Counted from the first letter of the stretch, positions 16,074-25,503 are shown. The stretch: DNA of 64,000 nucleotides from Paenibacillus kribbensis (GCF_002240415.1 NZ_CP020028.1:901001-965000), one strand, 5' to 3'. The notes: generated by a model not told the origin, from the letters alone. A program made the numbers and translations.

Positions 16074-17306
16074 TTATGCACTCCGCTTCAATGAATCATT
16101 TTGCTTCTGACGAATGAGTAGGGAGGCGATAAAGCCCACAGACAGAACAGCTGCCAGCAGCATAAATGTAGCCGCCTGATTTCCGCTGTTACTCATCAAA
16201 CGAATAGAAAGCATAGGTGCCAGGCTCGTACCTGCGAACAGAATGAAGGTGTAAAGTGAGACCGCTATCGCTCTTGCTGAACCTCCCAGCTGGCCGACAA
16301 TTGCAATGAGTGAAGGAACGCTCAAGGCAATGCCGCTTACAAAACATACACTCAACACGACGATAGCAATAAGAGAATGCGTCATTCCCGTCAGCGCCAA
16401 GCTGAGAATGGAGAGAGCTAGGGCTGCTCGTAATATAAGATGCACACCCAATTTTTGGGCTAGCTTTCCGGCAAAAGGTGATAGAAGCATGCCGATGATG
16501 CCAGCGGATCTTACATAAAGCATCTGCGTGCTGTTCAGGCCAAATTCGGGACCGCCCAGATAGCTGCCCAAAACAGTATACATGCTCACAAAGGACATCA
16601 GGAGCACAAAAGCGACCGTGTAGCTTAGCCACAAAGGATACGAGCGCACAACAGTACCCAACTGACTGAAGGCTGCTAAAATGCGGACGCCTCGTTGAGG
16701 CGAGGGAGCTTTAGGCAGGAAAAAAAGGACGATCAGGAAGGTTATGGCGTACAGTACCCCCAGCATCCAAAAGACCATATTCCATCCCATTTGTTCACTG
16801 ATGACAATACTAAATACCTGTCCGGCAATACCTGCTATCAGAAAACCGGTGCTGATAAAGCCGATAGCCGTTACCCGCTTTTCGGTCGGAAACATATCTA
16901 CAGCGTAAGCGAGAGCTACGGGAGAAAAGGTGGCCGCCGCCAAGCCCTGTAGCAGGCGTAGTGCCACTAATACCGGATACTGACTGGTTAAGCCGAGGCA
17001 TAACGAAATAATCGTTAATGCGAGCAGTCCGGAGACGATGACCTGCTTTCGTCCAAAGCGGTCAGACAGTCCCCCATAAATAAGGCAGCCCATCGCAAAG
17101 CCCAAGGAAAAGATACTGCCCGGCAAGGCTGCTTCGGCAAGCGTTTTTCCAAATACATCGGCAAAGAGGGGAACCAGAGGCACCGTTACATATAGGCTGG
17201 ACATGACTACAACCGCTGACCAGCATAGGGTGACTATCATCCATCCATAAGGCAGAACTGCGTTTTCCTTCTGTATAGCGGTATGATTTGTTCGTAATTT
17301 ACTCAT
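16074..17306 (-). CDS. MFS efflux transporter under MarR control
   Basis: A 410-residue MFS protein with 12 predicted helices and the motif A loop GGLSDRFGRKQ between helices 2 and 3. It resembles the YnfM/AraJ-type efflux permeases. ATG 17306 lies ten bases after AAGGAG. The MarR gene sits 89 bases upstream on the same strand, and an identical operator-like site precedes both genes, so a ligand-inducible export system is inferred. The substrate is unknown. Confidence 0.85.
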   Translation of the reverse strand: MSKLRTNHTAIQKENAVLPYGWMIVTLCWSAVVVMSSLYVTVPLVPLFADVFGKTLAEAALPGSIFSLGFAMGCLIYGGLSDRFGRKQVIVSGLLALTIISLCLGLTSQYPVLVALRLLQGLAAATFSPVALAYAVDMFPTEKRVTAIGFISTGFLIAGIAGQVFSIVISEQMGWNMVFWMLGVLYAITFLIVLFFLPKAPSPQRGVRILAAFSQLGTVVRSYPLWLSYTVAFVLLMSFVSMYTVLGSYLGGPEFGLNSTQMLYVRSAGIIGMLLSPFAGKLAQKLGVHLILRAALALSILSLALTGMTHSLIAIVVLSVCFVSGIALSVPSLIAIVGQLGGSARAIAVSLYTFILFAGTSLAPMLSIRLMSNSGNQAATFMLLAAVLSVGFIASLLIRQKQNDSLKRSA

Positions 17307-17365
17307 TTATGGAACACTCCTTCATGATAAAATTAGCAACTTGTTAATGTAATCAATTTGTAATA

Positions 17366-17385
17366 TTAGATAACCTAATTATATG
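17366..17385. promoter_or_regulatory. MarR operator-like site upstream of MFS gene
   Basis: TTAGATAACCTAATTATATG occurs here and, in inverse orientation, at 17965-17984. Its core TTAGATAACCTAA is an imperfect palindrome of the length bound by MarR dimers. Confidence 0.75.
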
Positions 17386-17395
17386 CTCAAAAAAA

Positions 17396-17950
17396 TTATC
17401 TACCCACCCCCAATCTGCGCTCCATATGATGGTGGAGCTTCTCTATAATCCGCGAAAAAACAACCTGCTCCTCAGGCTCCAAAATGCTCGCCAGAGAAGC
17501 ACAGGAGGACCAAAATACAGGGAGTACCTGCTGTACAAGAAGGGAGCCTTCGTCTGTAATACGTACATGAATCTTGCGTCGATCTGTGGGAGTATGTTCC
17601 CTGATAATCCATCCTCTTTGCTCTGTCCAGTCCAGGATTGATGTCACGGATGCGCGTCGAATTCCGAGACGGTCGGCAATCATCGAGGGGCTCATCTGAT
17701 CTTGTGATTGATGCAGGGTTAATAGTAAAAGCAAATCCAGCTTGCTCTCTGTCAGACCGTAAGCAGACAAATCCAGATCAATCGCATCAAGCACGTTATC
17801 ACCCGTCCATAGCAAAAACAGACCGATGCGGGCAAGCTGCCGGTCCGTTTCGGCAAGAGCTGTTTGATCCATTAACTCCAGATAAGGCTCTGGCCCAAGG
17901 CGGGGAAGGGGGTGCTGAACGGCGTCCCGCTGATGTTGTTTTGGCGGCAT
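17396..17950 (-). CDS. MarR-family transcriptional regulator
   Basis: A 184-residue winged helix-turn-helix protein. The wHTH spans about 75-140, with SPSMIADRLGIRRASVTSIL as recognition region and a wing containing DRRKIHVRIT. An extra about 30 residues precede the first dimerisation helix. It is likely to repress itself and the adjacent MFS exporter through the identical sites at 17366 and 17965, with release by a small molecule. The ATG at 17950 has AAAGAGTGA upstream. Confidence 0.87.
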   Translation of the reverse strand: MPPKQHQRDAVQHPLPRLGPEPYLELMDQTALAETDRQLARIGLFLLWTGDNVLDAIDLDLSAYGLTESKLDLLLLLTLHQSQDQMSPSMIADRLGIRRASVTSILDWTEQRGWIIREHTPTDRRKIHVRITDEGSLLVQQVLPVFWSSCASLASILEPEEQVVFSRIIEKLHHHMERRLGVGR

Positions 17951-17964
17951 AAGTTCACTCTTTT

Positions 17965-17984
17965 CATATAATTAGGTTATCTAA
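17965..17984. promoter_or_regulatory. MarR operator-like site upstream of marR
   Basis: The reverse complement of these 20 bases is identical to 17366-17385. It lies 15 bases upstream of the marR start, consistent with autorepression. Confidence 0.75.
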
Positions 17985-18140
17985 CTATTTTTAATATAGC
18001 GAATTTGAAGGCATAAGACAATATCTAAACAGAAAAACGACTGTATTCAGCACCAAAGCAGGGTTAAAAATCGGCGGAGTGAACCAAACTGAGAATAGGT
18101 TACCAAAATACGCCAAAAGATAAGTGGAGGAGGCGTTCGG

Positions 18141-18242
18141 ATGTTCCGCAAGCAGGAAAGAACGCTCATGATTGTATGTATTGTGATTGCGGCTATTATG
18201 CTGTACGCCGTAATTAAAAGCATAGTTCGCTTGACTCACTAG
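18141..18242 (+). CDS. Small single-helix membrane protein upstream of cydAB
   Basis: A 33-residue peptide: a basic start (MFRKQERT), one hydrophobic helix (LMIVCIVIAAIMLYAVI) and a short basic tail. GGAGGAGG lies seven bases before the ATG, an unusually good ribosome binding site for a short frame. It is 69 bases before cydA on the same strand, so it may be part of the oxidase operon or an assembly factor. No family was recognised. Confidence 0.62.
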   Translation: MFRKQERTLMIVCIVIAAIMLYAVIKSIVRLTH

Positions 18243-18311
18243 CTGGTAATCAAGAGCGATTTACGATAGTTTCCCTATTTTTAAAATGTGAAATGAAGGA
18301 GTGAAACCCAT

Positions 18312-19658
18312 TTGTCTTCACTGGACTCTGTATTGCTAAGCCGGATGCTGACCGGAATTACCCTGTTTGTTCATATTGTATTTGCATCCATCGGCGTTGG
18401 CGTACCCTTAATGATTGCACTTGCAGAATGGCGCGGGCTGCGAACCGGTGATCCGCATTATACTTTGTTGGCCCGACGGTGGGCGCGGGGGTTTGTCATC
18501 ACTGTTGCCGTGGGTGTCGTTACAGGCACCGCGATTGGTCTGCAGCTCAGCCTGCTCTGGCCTACCTTTATGCGGGTGGCTGGACAAGCGATTGCGTTGC
18601 CTTTATTTTTGGAGACGTTTGCTTTCTTTATCGAAGCTATATTTTTGGGTATCTACCTGTATACCTGGGATCGGTTTAAAAGCAAATATTTTCACCTGAT
18701 GCTGCTGATCCCGGTAGCGATTGCCTCATCGGCATCAGCGGTTTTTATTACGACTGTGAACTCGTTCATGAACCAGCCTCAAGGCTTTACACTCAAAAAT
18801 GGAGTCATGACAGATATTCATCCCATTCAGGCCATGCTAAATCCGGCCACGCCGACCAAGGTTTCACATGTACTGGCTTCGTCATATACATTAAGCGCCG
18901 GGGTGCTGATGGGACTGGCTGCTTACAGCATGCTGCGGGGGCGTAATCACCCGTATTTCAAAAAAGCGCTGAAGCTGACGGCTACCTGCACCATTGTGTT
19001 TGCCATTAGTACAGTAATGATCGGAGACGCGTCTGGTAAATTTTTAGCCAAATATCAGCCGGAGAAGCTGGCTGCCGCTGAATGGCATTTTGATACGATG
19101 ACGCACGCTCCCTTTGTATATGGCGGCTACATGGATGAAAACGGTGATATCAAGTATGCCCTGAAAGTGCCTTATGCGCTGAGTGTGTTGGCCGGGAATT
19201 TGCCCAGTACGGAGGTCAAGGGATTAAATGATTATCCCGTAGATGAGCGTCCGCCGCTGTCTATCCACTATATGTTTGACCTTAAAATCACCACCGGAGT
19301 GCTGATTTTGGTCATCCCGCTGCTATATCTGATCCGGGGGCGTTTGCCAGGTCGCAAACCATACCCCAGATGGCTGCTGCTGGCGCTTATTTTGGTCGGA
19401 CCACTGGCTATGATCGCCATTGAACTGGGTTGGATGTTCGCGGAGGTCGGCAGGCAGCCGTGGATTTTACGCGGATACATGAAGGTATCCGAGGCAGCAA
19501 CCACCTCTACCAGTGTCGGATGGATGCTGGTGATGTTTGTTATTTTGTATCTGGTGTTGTGCTTCTCGGCCATTAAGGTACTCAGCAAGCTATTCCGTAA
19601 TAAGGATGCGGTAGAAGAGATGAAGCAGTTGGGCATGGAAGGGGCTGAAAGCAAGTGA
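18312..19658 (+). CDS. cydA: Cytochrome bd ubiquinol oxidase subunit I
   Basis: A 448-residue polytopic subunit that oxidises quinol and carries the hemes. H21 corresponds to the b595 ligand, H186 to the b558 ligand, and E101 and E108 to the conserved acidic pair. QPEKLAAAE (K252, E257) is the quinol-site motif, and EVGRQPW is present near the C terminus. The Q-loop is of the short type common in Firmicutes. The TTG start at 18312 follows AAGGAGTG at good spacing and no alternative start retains the H21 helix. It overlaps cydB by four bases. Confidence 0.95.
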   Translation: MSSLDSVLLSRMLTGITLFVHIVFASIGVGVPLMIALAEWRGLRTGDPHYTLLARRWARGFVITVAVGVVTGTAIGLQLSLLWPTFMRVAGQAIALPLFLETFAFFIEAIFLGIYLYTWDRFKSKYFHLMLLIPVAIASSASAVFITTVNSFMNQPQGFTLKNGVMTDIHPIQAMLNPATPTKVSHVLASSYTLSAGVLMGLAAYSMLRGRNHPYFKKALKLTATCTIVFAISTVMIGDASGKFLAKYQPEKLAAAEWHFDTMTHAPFVYGGYMDENGDIKYALKVPYALSVLAGNLPSTEVKGLNDYPVDERPPLSIHYMFDLKITTGVLILVIPLLYLIRGRLPGRKPYPRWLLLALILVGPLAMIAIELGWMFAEVGRQPWILRGYMKVSEAATTSTSVGWMLVMFVILYLVLCFSAIKVLSKLFRNKDAVEEMKQLGMEGAESK

Positions 19659-20686
19659 GCTATGAAATTGTCGGTATCGCCATTTTGTGGACCTTCCTGT
19701 TCGGTTATTTGATTGTGGCTTCTATTGATTTTGGTGCAGGCTTTTTCAGCTTTTACAGTGTGTTGACAGGTCACCAGAACAAAATCCACAATATCATTCA
19801 ACGCTATCTATCCCCGGTGTGGGAGGTAACGAATGTATTTCTCATCTTTTTCGTGGTGGGATTGAACGGGTTTTTCCCGGATGCGGCTTATTACTATGGG
19901 ACGGCGTTACTCGTTCCCGGCAGTATTGCGATTGTGCTTCTCGCGATTCGGGGAGTGTATTATGCGTACAATACGTATGGGCATTCCGGTACCAATAATA
20001 TCGTCTACATGGCGTTGTACGGTGCGACAGGGCTGCTGATTCCAGCGGCATTGTCCACGGTTCTCGCCATTTCGGAAGGCGGCATTATTGTGGAAAACAG
20101 CACAGGTGTTCATCTGCAATGGGGCCAGCTATTAAGCACCCCCTATACGTGGGCAGTTATTATTCTGGCGCTGGTGAGTGTGCTGTATATATCGGCGATG
20201 TTTTTGTCCTTCTATGCCAAAAGGGCGGGAGACAAGGTCGCTTTCGAAATTGTACGGGGATACGCACTGTTCTGGAGTGCTCCTACAATTATGGCGAGTC
20301 TGTTTGCATTTTTTCAGATTAACAAACAAAATCCGGACCATTTTGCCAATATGCTGAGTATGGCCTGGATGTTTGTTGCCTCCTTCGTATGTTTTGTGGG
20401 AGCTGTTTATCTGGTATGGCAACGGCGCTATTTGGGTACCTCATTCATCCTGGTGATGCTGCAATTTGCATTTGCCTGGTATGGTTATGGTCGCTCGCAT
20501 CTTCCGTATGTTTTGTATCCCTACATTAATGTGCATGCCAGCTTTACGAACTCTGCGATGGCGTATGCATTGATTACGGCGTTTAGTGCGGGTCTGCTGG
20601 TGCTGATCCCTTCGCTGATTCTGATCTTGAGACTGTTCCTGTTCGATGCAAAATATGTGCGAGGACAAGCGGGGAAGAAAGGGTGA
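19655..20686 (+). CDS. cydB: Cytochrome bd ubiquinol oxidase subunit II
   Basis: A 343-residue membrane protein with about eight to nine helices. It opens SYEIVGIAILWTFLFGYLIV and has the family motif SIDFGAGFF in helix 1 and ISPVWEV-like SPVWEVTNVFL. It stabilises CydA and completes the oxidase. The GTG start lies inside the cydA stop (GTGA), a translationally coupled arrangement. Confidence 0.94.
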   Translation: MSYEIVGIAILWTFLFGYLIVASIDFGAGFFSFYSVLTGHQNKIHNIIQRYLSPVWEVTNVFLIFFVVGLNGFFPDAAYYYGTALLVPGSIAIVLLAIRGVYYAYNTYGHSGTNNIVYMALYGATGLLIPAALSTVLAISEGGIIVENSTGVHLQWGQLLSTPYTWAVIILALVSVLYISAMFLSFYAKRAGDKVAFEIVRGYALFWSAPTIMASLFAFFQINKQNPDHFANMLSMAWMFVASFVCFVGAVYLVWQRRYLGTSFILVMLQFAFAWYGYGRSHLPYVLYPYINVHASFTNSAMAYALITAFSAGLLVLIPSLILILRLFLFDAKYVRGQAGKKG

Positions 20687-20692
20687 GCTATA

Positions 20693-20803
20693 GTGGCTGC
20701 TTTCGAGCATTTTACGATTATGTACGAGTCGCCTATCATTATTGTCGTGGCGATTGTGTTTTTGTTTATATATTCGGCACGCTTTAAAAATCCGCAGGAC
20801 TAA
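20693..20803 (+). CDS. cydS: CydS-like small subunit of cytochrome bd oxidase
   Basis: A 36-residue peptide starting GTG, beginning AAFEHFTIMYESPIIIVVAI with one transmembrane helix and a polar C terminus (RFKNPQD). It begins six bases after the cydB stop and has AAGGGTGA upstream. Size, topology and operon position match CydS/YthC, the third subunit seen in Geobacillus-type bd oxidases. The homology is inferred from pattern and position; sequences this short diverge quickly. Confidence 0.8.
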   Translation: MAAFEHFTIMYESPIIIVVAIVFLFIYSARFKNPQD

Positions 20804-20819
20804 CAGCGGCATTGGAAAC

Positions 20820-20847
20820 GGGCCTTCCTGATCATGAGGAGGGTCCC
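20820..20847 (+). terminator. Candidate terminator of cyd operon
   Basis: GGGCCTTCCT pairs imperfectly with AGGAGGGTCCC, then TTGATGTTTT follows. The stem has a bulge and the T-run is interrupted. Confidence 0.4.
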
Positions 20848-21045
20848 TTGATGTTTTCTGATGTACCTTGATGTATGCTGTGGTATTTCCTTTACAGATT
20901 TCCATTGGATTGGGGATTGAATTATACTTTACATAGATCAGCATGTAGTATCATTTGGTTTTCATACTCACGTATAAAATATATAGATGAATGCAACCCT
21001 TTGGATCACTTGGGAGAACGGGTTCGTCAGGGAGGAAACTACATC

Positions 21046-22056
21046 ATGCCCAAAGTTCGTTTTAACAATATGGATCATGTCAATACGGATAAAACCATCA
21101 AGCAATTCAGACAATGGCGGCAGGAACGACGCAGCAAAACAAAGGATTATACGTTTGTTGTTCCGAACCATCCCCCGGAGCTGGAGTTTTTGCACAGTAA
21201 TCGGGACATGACGACAGCAACCTGGGTAGGCCATTCCACCTTTTTCATCCAATACCTTGGGCTGAATATCATCACCGATCCGGTATGGGCCGAGCGTATG
21301 GCCTTGGACAAAAGGCTGGCTCCACCCGGCATTCGCATTCAGGATGTGCCGCCGCTGGACATCATTCTGCTGTCCCATTCGCATTATGATCACTTACATA
21401 TACAATCACTGCGCAAATTATATCGTGCAGACACGCTTATGCTCGTACCTTCGGGACTAAAGTCGAAAATGATCCGCAAAGGCTTTCGCAATTGCCATGA
21501 GCTGCAATGGTGGGAGCATTTTACGGTAGGCGGGGTGCGGATTACATTTGTTCCGGCACAGCACTGGACACGGCGTACGCCGTTTGATACCAACACCTCA
21601 CATTGGGGTGGGTACGTACTGCAAAGTGAGCAGCAGGTGATCGGCTCTGCCACGTCCGTGGCCGACCCGGTTTCTCATGCAGACTCAGATTCGGCGGATG
21701 TGCCAACGTTGTATTTTGTGGGAGACACCGGGTATTTTCGTGGTTTTAAGGAGATTGGCGAGCGTTTTGCCATTGACCTGACCTTTATGCCGATTGGCGC
21801 GTATGAACCGGAATGGTTCATGACCTCGCAGCACGTGACACCGGAGGAGGCTTTGCAGGGCTTTGTGGATTGCGGCGCAGATCAGATGATCCCGATGCAT
21901 TATGGAGCCTTTAAGCTGGCGGATGATACGCCGAGAGAGGCGCTAGATCGTCTCGAAGCCGAGCGTGAGCGTTTGGGTATCGCGAAGGAACGTATCCATG
22001 TGTTGGGGCACGGAGAGACGCTGAAAATTAGGCGCCGGTGCTCGACAACCATCTGA
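21046..22056 (+). CDS. MBL-fold metal-dependent hydrolase (NAPE-PLD/UlaG-like)
   Basis: A 336-residue metallo-beta-lactamase-fold protein. The WVGHST motif (60-65), the metal-binding HSHYDH (111-116), PAQHWTRR, VGDTGYF and the late PMHYGAF histidine are the pattern of the N-acylphosphatidylethanolamine phospholipase D-like group. It is probably a cytosolic phosphodiesterase or lipid hydrolase; the substrate is unknown. ATG 21046 lies ten bases after GGGAGG; an open frame further upstream lacks a ribosome binding site. It is a single gene ended by the terminator at 22079. Confidence 0.85.
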   Translation: MPKVRFNNMDHVNTDKTIKQFRQWRQERRSKTKDYTFVVPNHPPELEFLHSNRDMTTATWVGHSTFFIQYLGLNIITDPVWAERMALDKRLAPPGIRIQDVPPLDIILLSHSHYDHLHIQSLRKLYRADTLMLVPSGLKSKMIRKGFRNCHELQWWEHFTVGGVRITFVPAQHWTRRTPFDTNTSHWGGYVLQSEQQVIGSATSVADPVSHADSDSADVPTLYFVGDTGYFRGFKEIGERFAIDLTFMPIGAYEPEWFMTSQHVTPEEALQGFVDCGADQMIPMHYGAFKLADDTPREALDRLEAERERLGIAKERIHVLGHGETLKIRRRCSTTI

Positions 22057-22078
22057 GGAGTTAGGCAAAATACTCATT

Positions 22079-22129
22079 GAAAAAAGCGACTCTGCGGACA
22101 AAGGATGTTGTCTGCGGAGCCGCTTTTTT
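22079..22129. terminator. Bidirectional terminator
   Basis: AAAAAAGCGACTCTGCGGACA pairs with the segment ending GGAGCCGCTTTTTTT (two G-U wobbles). It lies between the convergent hydrolase and heme oxygenase genes. Confidence 0.85.
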
Positions 22130-22152
22130 TGTTGTGAGGCTGTGTTTCAGAA

Positions 22153-22503
22153 TTAAACGGCTTGGTTATCGCTAGCCAAAGAGGAATCGTTGTTGGCGAT
22201 AGGATGACGAACAATTTTAACTTCATAAAACGTGATTTTATTTTCAATAATATAGTCCGGAATTTGGCGGTGGCTATGGGATTCGCGGAACGCTTCGCTT
22301 TTGGTCCAGCCTTGGAAGTTCTCTTTTTCCTTCCAGCGTGTGCTGATCGTTACTTCCTCATAATCCTCTGTATTTTCAGTCAACAGCACTTCCAGACCGA
22401 GGAAGCCTTCCATTTTCTCTACCTTTCCTTCTTTGTTGAAGCGTTCGATGAGCAGATGGGCATTGCCCGGCGTGATTTTAGACGTATTGGTAACGATAAC
22501 CAT
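22153..22503 (-). CDS. isdG: IsdG-type heme-degrading monooxygenase
   Basis: A 116-residue ferredoxin-like-fold protein of the antibiotic-biosynthesis-monooxygenase family. N6, W66 and H76 fall one position before the IsdG catalytic triad N7/W67/H77, and segments such as [10 protein letters not shown] and [11 protein letters not shown] match. It should open heme in the cytosol and release iron. It lies two bases after the ATPase gene, last in the importer operon, which fits its role in using imported heme. Confidence 0.88.
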   Translation of the reverse strand: MVIVTNTSKITPGNAHLLIERFNKEGKVEKMEGFLGLEVLLTENTEDYEEVTISTRWKEKENFQGWTKSEAFRESHSHRQIPDYIIENKITFYEVKIVRHPIANNDSSLASDNQAV

Positions 22504-22505
22504 AT

Positions 22506-23297
22506 TTAAATTCCTCCTAAATGATGTGGTATGGTCGGTATAATGACCGGATAGCCAGCCTCGAATTTGATCGTAGCGTTCATTTCATAAATGTCGCGAA
22601 GAAAAGCAGACGTCAAAATCTGACGGGGTTCGCCAGCAACGGCAATTCGTCCTCTTTTAAGCGCAATCATATGATGACAATAGGCCGCAGCTTGCTGCAA
22701 ATCATGCAGTACCATAACAATCGTCAAGCCGGACTCGTGATTGATACGCCGCAGCATATCCATAACTTCAAATTGGTGGGCGATATCCAGAAAAGTGGTC
22801 GGTTCATCAAGCAAAAGAATACCTGTTTGTTGGGCCAAAGCCATTGCAATTCGCGCTTTTTGTTGTTCACCTCCTGATAGAGTATGGAACATCCGATCCG
22901 CATAGGGCTTGATGCCCGTGATTTCCATGACCTGATCTACGATAAGCTGGTCCTGCCCCGTATGGCGTATTCTCAAGCCTTTGGCATGAGGAGACCTTCC
23001 GTAAGCGACCAGCTCACGAACCGTTAATAATGGCAGCATATCCTTCATTTGCGGCAGCATCGTAAGGGTCTGGGCAAAATCGCGCCGTTTGTAGTTCTCT
23101 ACTTGCTTGCCCAGTACGGAAACTTGCCCCTGATCCTGCTTGAGCAGCCGGGTTATAATGCGGAGAAGCGTAGATTTGCCTGAGCCGTTGGGGCCGACAA
23201 TTGCGGTGAGCTGCCCGGCGGGCAAGTTGATGCTGACATCGTCCAGCTGGAAATATCCGCGTTGTAAGGAGAGATGCTCACCCTGAATGGCTGTCAT
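22506..23297 (-). CDS. Heme/siderophore ABC transporter ATP-binding protein
   Basis: A 263-residue FecE/HmuV-type ATPase. Walker A is GPNGSGKST (35-43), the signature LSGGEQQ (140-146), Walker B LLLDEPT (161-167), followed by an H-loop MVLHDL. Its start overlaps the permease stop by four bases (ATGA). It energises import by the adjacent permease; heme is the favoured cargo because the next gene is an IsdG-type oxygenase. Confidence 0.93.
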   Translation of the reverse strand: MTAIQGEHLSLQRGYFQLDDVSINLPAGQLTAIVGPNGSGKSTLLRIITRLLKQDQGQVSVLGKQVENYKRRDFAQTLTMLPQMKDMLPLLTVRELVAYGRSPHAKGLRIRHTGQDQLIVDQVMEITGIKPYADRMFHTLSGGEQQKARIAMALAQQTGILLLDEPTTFLDIAHQFEVMDMLRRINHESGLTIVMVLHDLQQAAAYCHHMIALKRGRIAVAGEPRQILTSAFLRDIYEMNATIKFEAGYPVIIPTIPHHLGGI

Positions 23298-24292
23298 CTG
23301 AAATTCCCCCGTTTCTTGAGCAGGATTAAGAAGAACGGCGCCCCGATGGCGGCCAGCAAAATACCTACAGGCAGCTCAATCGGATCAAACCAGGAGCGTG
23401 CCACCGTATCCGCCAGGACAACCAGCGTCCCGCCGCCCAGCATGGAAAGGGGGAGGAGGAAACGATAATCCTCCCCAATCAGCAGCCGTATGACATGGGG
23501 AACAACCAGTCCTACGAAACCGATCAGCCCGGCCACACTGACCGCCGTACCGGCGAGCAGGGCGGAGAGCAGGATAATCAGCAGACGTTGAAGCTCTACC
23601 CGTTGGCCGAGCAGCTGTGCTGAATCGTCGCCCAGCAGCAGCAAATTGGCAGGCTTGATCGCAAATAGAGAAGCGATTAAACCAATGATGGCGTAAGGTG
23701 CCATGAACTCCAGGTGATGCCAGCTTCGTCCGTTTAATCCGCCGGATAGCCAAGGGAGAACGGCCTGGACGCGGTCGCTATACATGACCATTACGCCGTT
23801 GGTGAGGGCACCGAGCAGTGCGTTGATCGCCACACCGGCCAGCACAATTTTGACCGGGGAGGCCCCGCGGTCCCATGCCAGCAGGTAAATGACGAGCGCG
23901 CTCAGAAAGGCACCTAAAAAAGCCGTTACCGGAAGAAGGTAGCTAAGCTGTGGAAGCATGACCATCGTGATGACGGCAGCGAGTCCACCCCCGGCCGATA
24001 CACCAATAACACCAGGGTCGGCCAGTGGATTTTTCATGACTCCCTGAAGAAGGGCCCCGGATGCTGCGAGACAGGCTCCTACAAGCAAACCCACGAGTAC
24101 TCTGGGTAGCCGTAGATCCATCAGGATCGTGCGATATGTAGAGTCATGGTTATATAACAAAACCCGATTGATTTCTTGGAGCGCGATCGACACCGAACCG
24201 TAGGCCAGACCGTACACAGACACGGCCAGCAGTAAAATCGGAAGGGTGATCCAGGCGATTGTGCGTCTTCTGGCACGTTGTGCTTTGTTCAT
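23294..24292 (-). CDS. Heme/siderophore ABC transporter permease (FecCD family)
   Basis: A 332-residue membrane protein of the BtuC/FecCD type with about nine to ten helices. Typical motifs include LRLPRVLVGLLVGACLAASG, MKNPLADPGVIGVSAG and GFVGLVVPHVIRLL. It forms the transmembrane channel as a homodimer. It starts three bases after the binding-protein stop and overlaps the ATPase start. Confidence 0.93.
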   Translation of the reverse strand: MNKAQRARRRTIAWITLPILLLAVSVYGLAYGSVSIALQEINRVLLYNHDSTYRTILMDLRLPRVLVGLLVGACLAASGALLQGVMKNPLADPGVIGVSAGGGLAAVITMVMLPQLSYLLPVTAFLGAFLSALVIYLLAWDRGASPVKIVLAGVAINALLGALTNGVMVMYSDRVQAVLPWLSGGLNGRSWHHLEFMAPYAIIGLIASLFAIKPANLLLLGDDSAQLLGQRVELQRLLIILLSALLAGTAVSVAGLIGFVGLVVPHVIRLLIGEDYRFLLPLSMLGGGTLVVLADTVARSWFDPIELPVGILLAAIGAPFFLILLKKRGNFR

Positions 24293-24295
24293 CGC

Positions 24296-25276
24296 CTATT
24301 TCGCCGGATACAGCTTGTCATGCATCAAATCCAGCGCCTTTGTCACCCGTGAGCCCGGATTCGTTCCGAACAGATCTGAAGGCAGCACCTCGACCTGATT
24401 GTTTTTGACCGCCCGAATTCCGTTCCAGGCTGCATTTTCCTGCATTTCCTTCAAAAATGCCGCTTTGGCATCGTCTGCATTGCCATGGGTCATGATGAAG
24501 ATGTAATCAGGGTCAGCCTGTATGATGCGCTCTGTGTTTAGCTGTGCATATTGCGGAAAATTTTGCAGGCCCGGAAAATCAGCGGCAATGTTGGAGCCGC
24601 CTGCAAGCTCCAGAATGTTTCCGCCCAGTGAATTCGACAATGCCGCCATATACGTGGCCGGAGCTCCGTAGACCAGCAGCACCTTCGGTTTGACGCTGGA
24701 GGCTGTTGCCTTTTGCAGCTTGGCTATCTGTTGGTCAATGTGCTGATTCAGCTTCTCGGCCTGAGCCTGCTTTTGCAGTAATTGTCCGAATAGCGTAATT
24801 TGCGATCGAATATCCTGAACGGAATTGGCTCCAGTCAGCAGCAGCTGTGAACCGACTCCTTCAATGGCCGGAATGTCCTTTTCATTCATAGGGTAATTGC
24901 CCAATACAACATCCGGTTTGAGCATCGTAATTTTCTCCAGATCGACCTCATGAGTGGAGCCTACCTGCTGAACATTCTCAGCGGCTGGGACGACGGAGGG
25001 TCCATTCGAGTTGGGTCTGCCGACAACCGTCCCGCCCAATGCGTATATAATATCCAGATCGCCGTTGCTTAACGCCACGATATGTTGAGGTACACCATGG
25101 AACGACAACGTTCGCTCGGAAAAGTCAGTAACCTGAATCGCCGCATTGCTTGGCCAGCTTGAAGTGGCAGATACAGATGCACTGGTTGGTTGATGACCTG
25201 CGGTCGGAGCGCCATTACTGCATCCGGTGACTGCCAATAAAAGCGCTGCGGATGACCACAACACATAAGATTTCAT
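24296..25276 (-). CDS. Heme/iron-complex-binding lipoprotein
   Basis: A 326-residue class III periplasmic-binding-type protein (PeriBP). The signal peptide ends in the lipobox VTGC (lipid-anchored C19). Core motifs are PQHIVALSNGDLDIIYALGG, ITMLKPDVVLG and VLPSDLFGTNPG. It delivers ligand to the permease encoded next. It is shorter on recognisable IsdE identity than the protein at 31499, so heme versus siderophore stays open. ATG 25276 lies seven bases after AGGAGG. Two Fur boxes precede it. Confidence 0.88.
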   Translation of the reverse strand: MKSYVLWSSAALLLAVTGCSNGAPTAGHQPTSASVSATSSWPSNAAIQVTDFSERTLSFHGVPQHIVALSNGDLDIIYALGGTVVGRPNSNGPSVVPAAENVQQVGSTHEVDLEKITMLKPDVVLGNYPMNEKDIPAIEGVGSQLLLTGANSVQDIRSQITLFGQLLQKQAQAEKLNQHIDQQIAKLQKATASSVKPKVLLVYGAPATYMAALSNSLGGNILELAGGSNIAADFPGLQNFPQYAQLNTERIIQADPDYIFIMTHGNADDAKAAFLKEMQENAAWNGIRAVKNNQVEVLPSDLFGTNPGSRVTKALDLMHDKLYPAK

Positions 25277-25309
25277 GTCATTCCTCCTGCATTTTGAGTT
25301 GAACAATAA

Positions 25310-25324
25310 TGATAATCATTTTCA
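25310..25324. promoter_or_regulatory. Fur box 1 of heme island
   Basis: TGATAATCATTTTCA matches the 7-1-7 Fur consensus with one mismatch; AATGATAATCATT is a perfect 6-1-6 palindrome here. It lies 33 bases upstream of the leftward operon. Confidence 0.85.
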
Positions 25325-25340
25325 TTTAAGCGTAAGAAAA

Positions 25341-25355
25341 TGATAATGAATATCA
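25341..25355. promoter_or_regulatory. Fur box 2 of heme island
   Basis: TGATAATGAATATCA matches the Fur consensus with one mismatch. Its centre is 31 bases from box 1, about three helical turns. Confidence 0.82.
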
Positions 25356-25503
25356 ATGGGGATTGTCAATCGAAAAAATCAAAATTTTAAATAAATTTCG
25401 AATTGAAAATGAGGTGAGATTTGTTCATGTTATAGGAGAAGATGCCCCAAATTTTTCTTAAAAAATAGCATATATCAAGGGATTATATACACGCAAATAC
25501 ATA

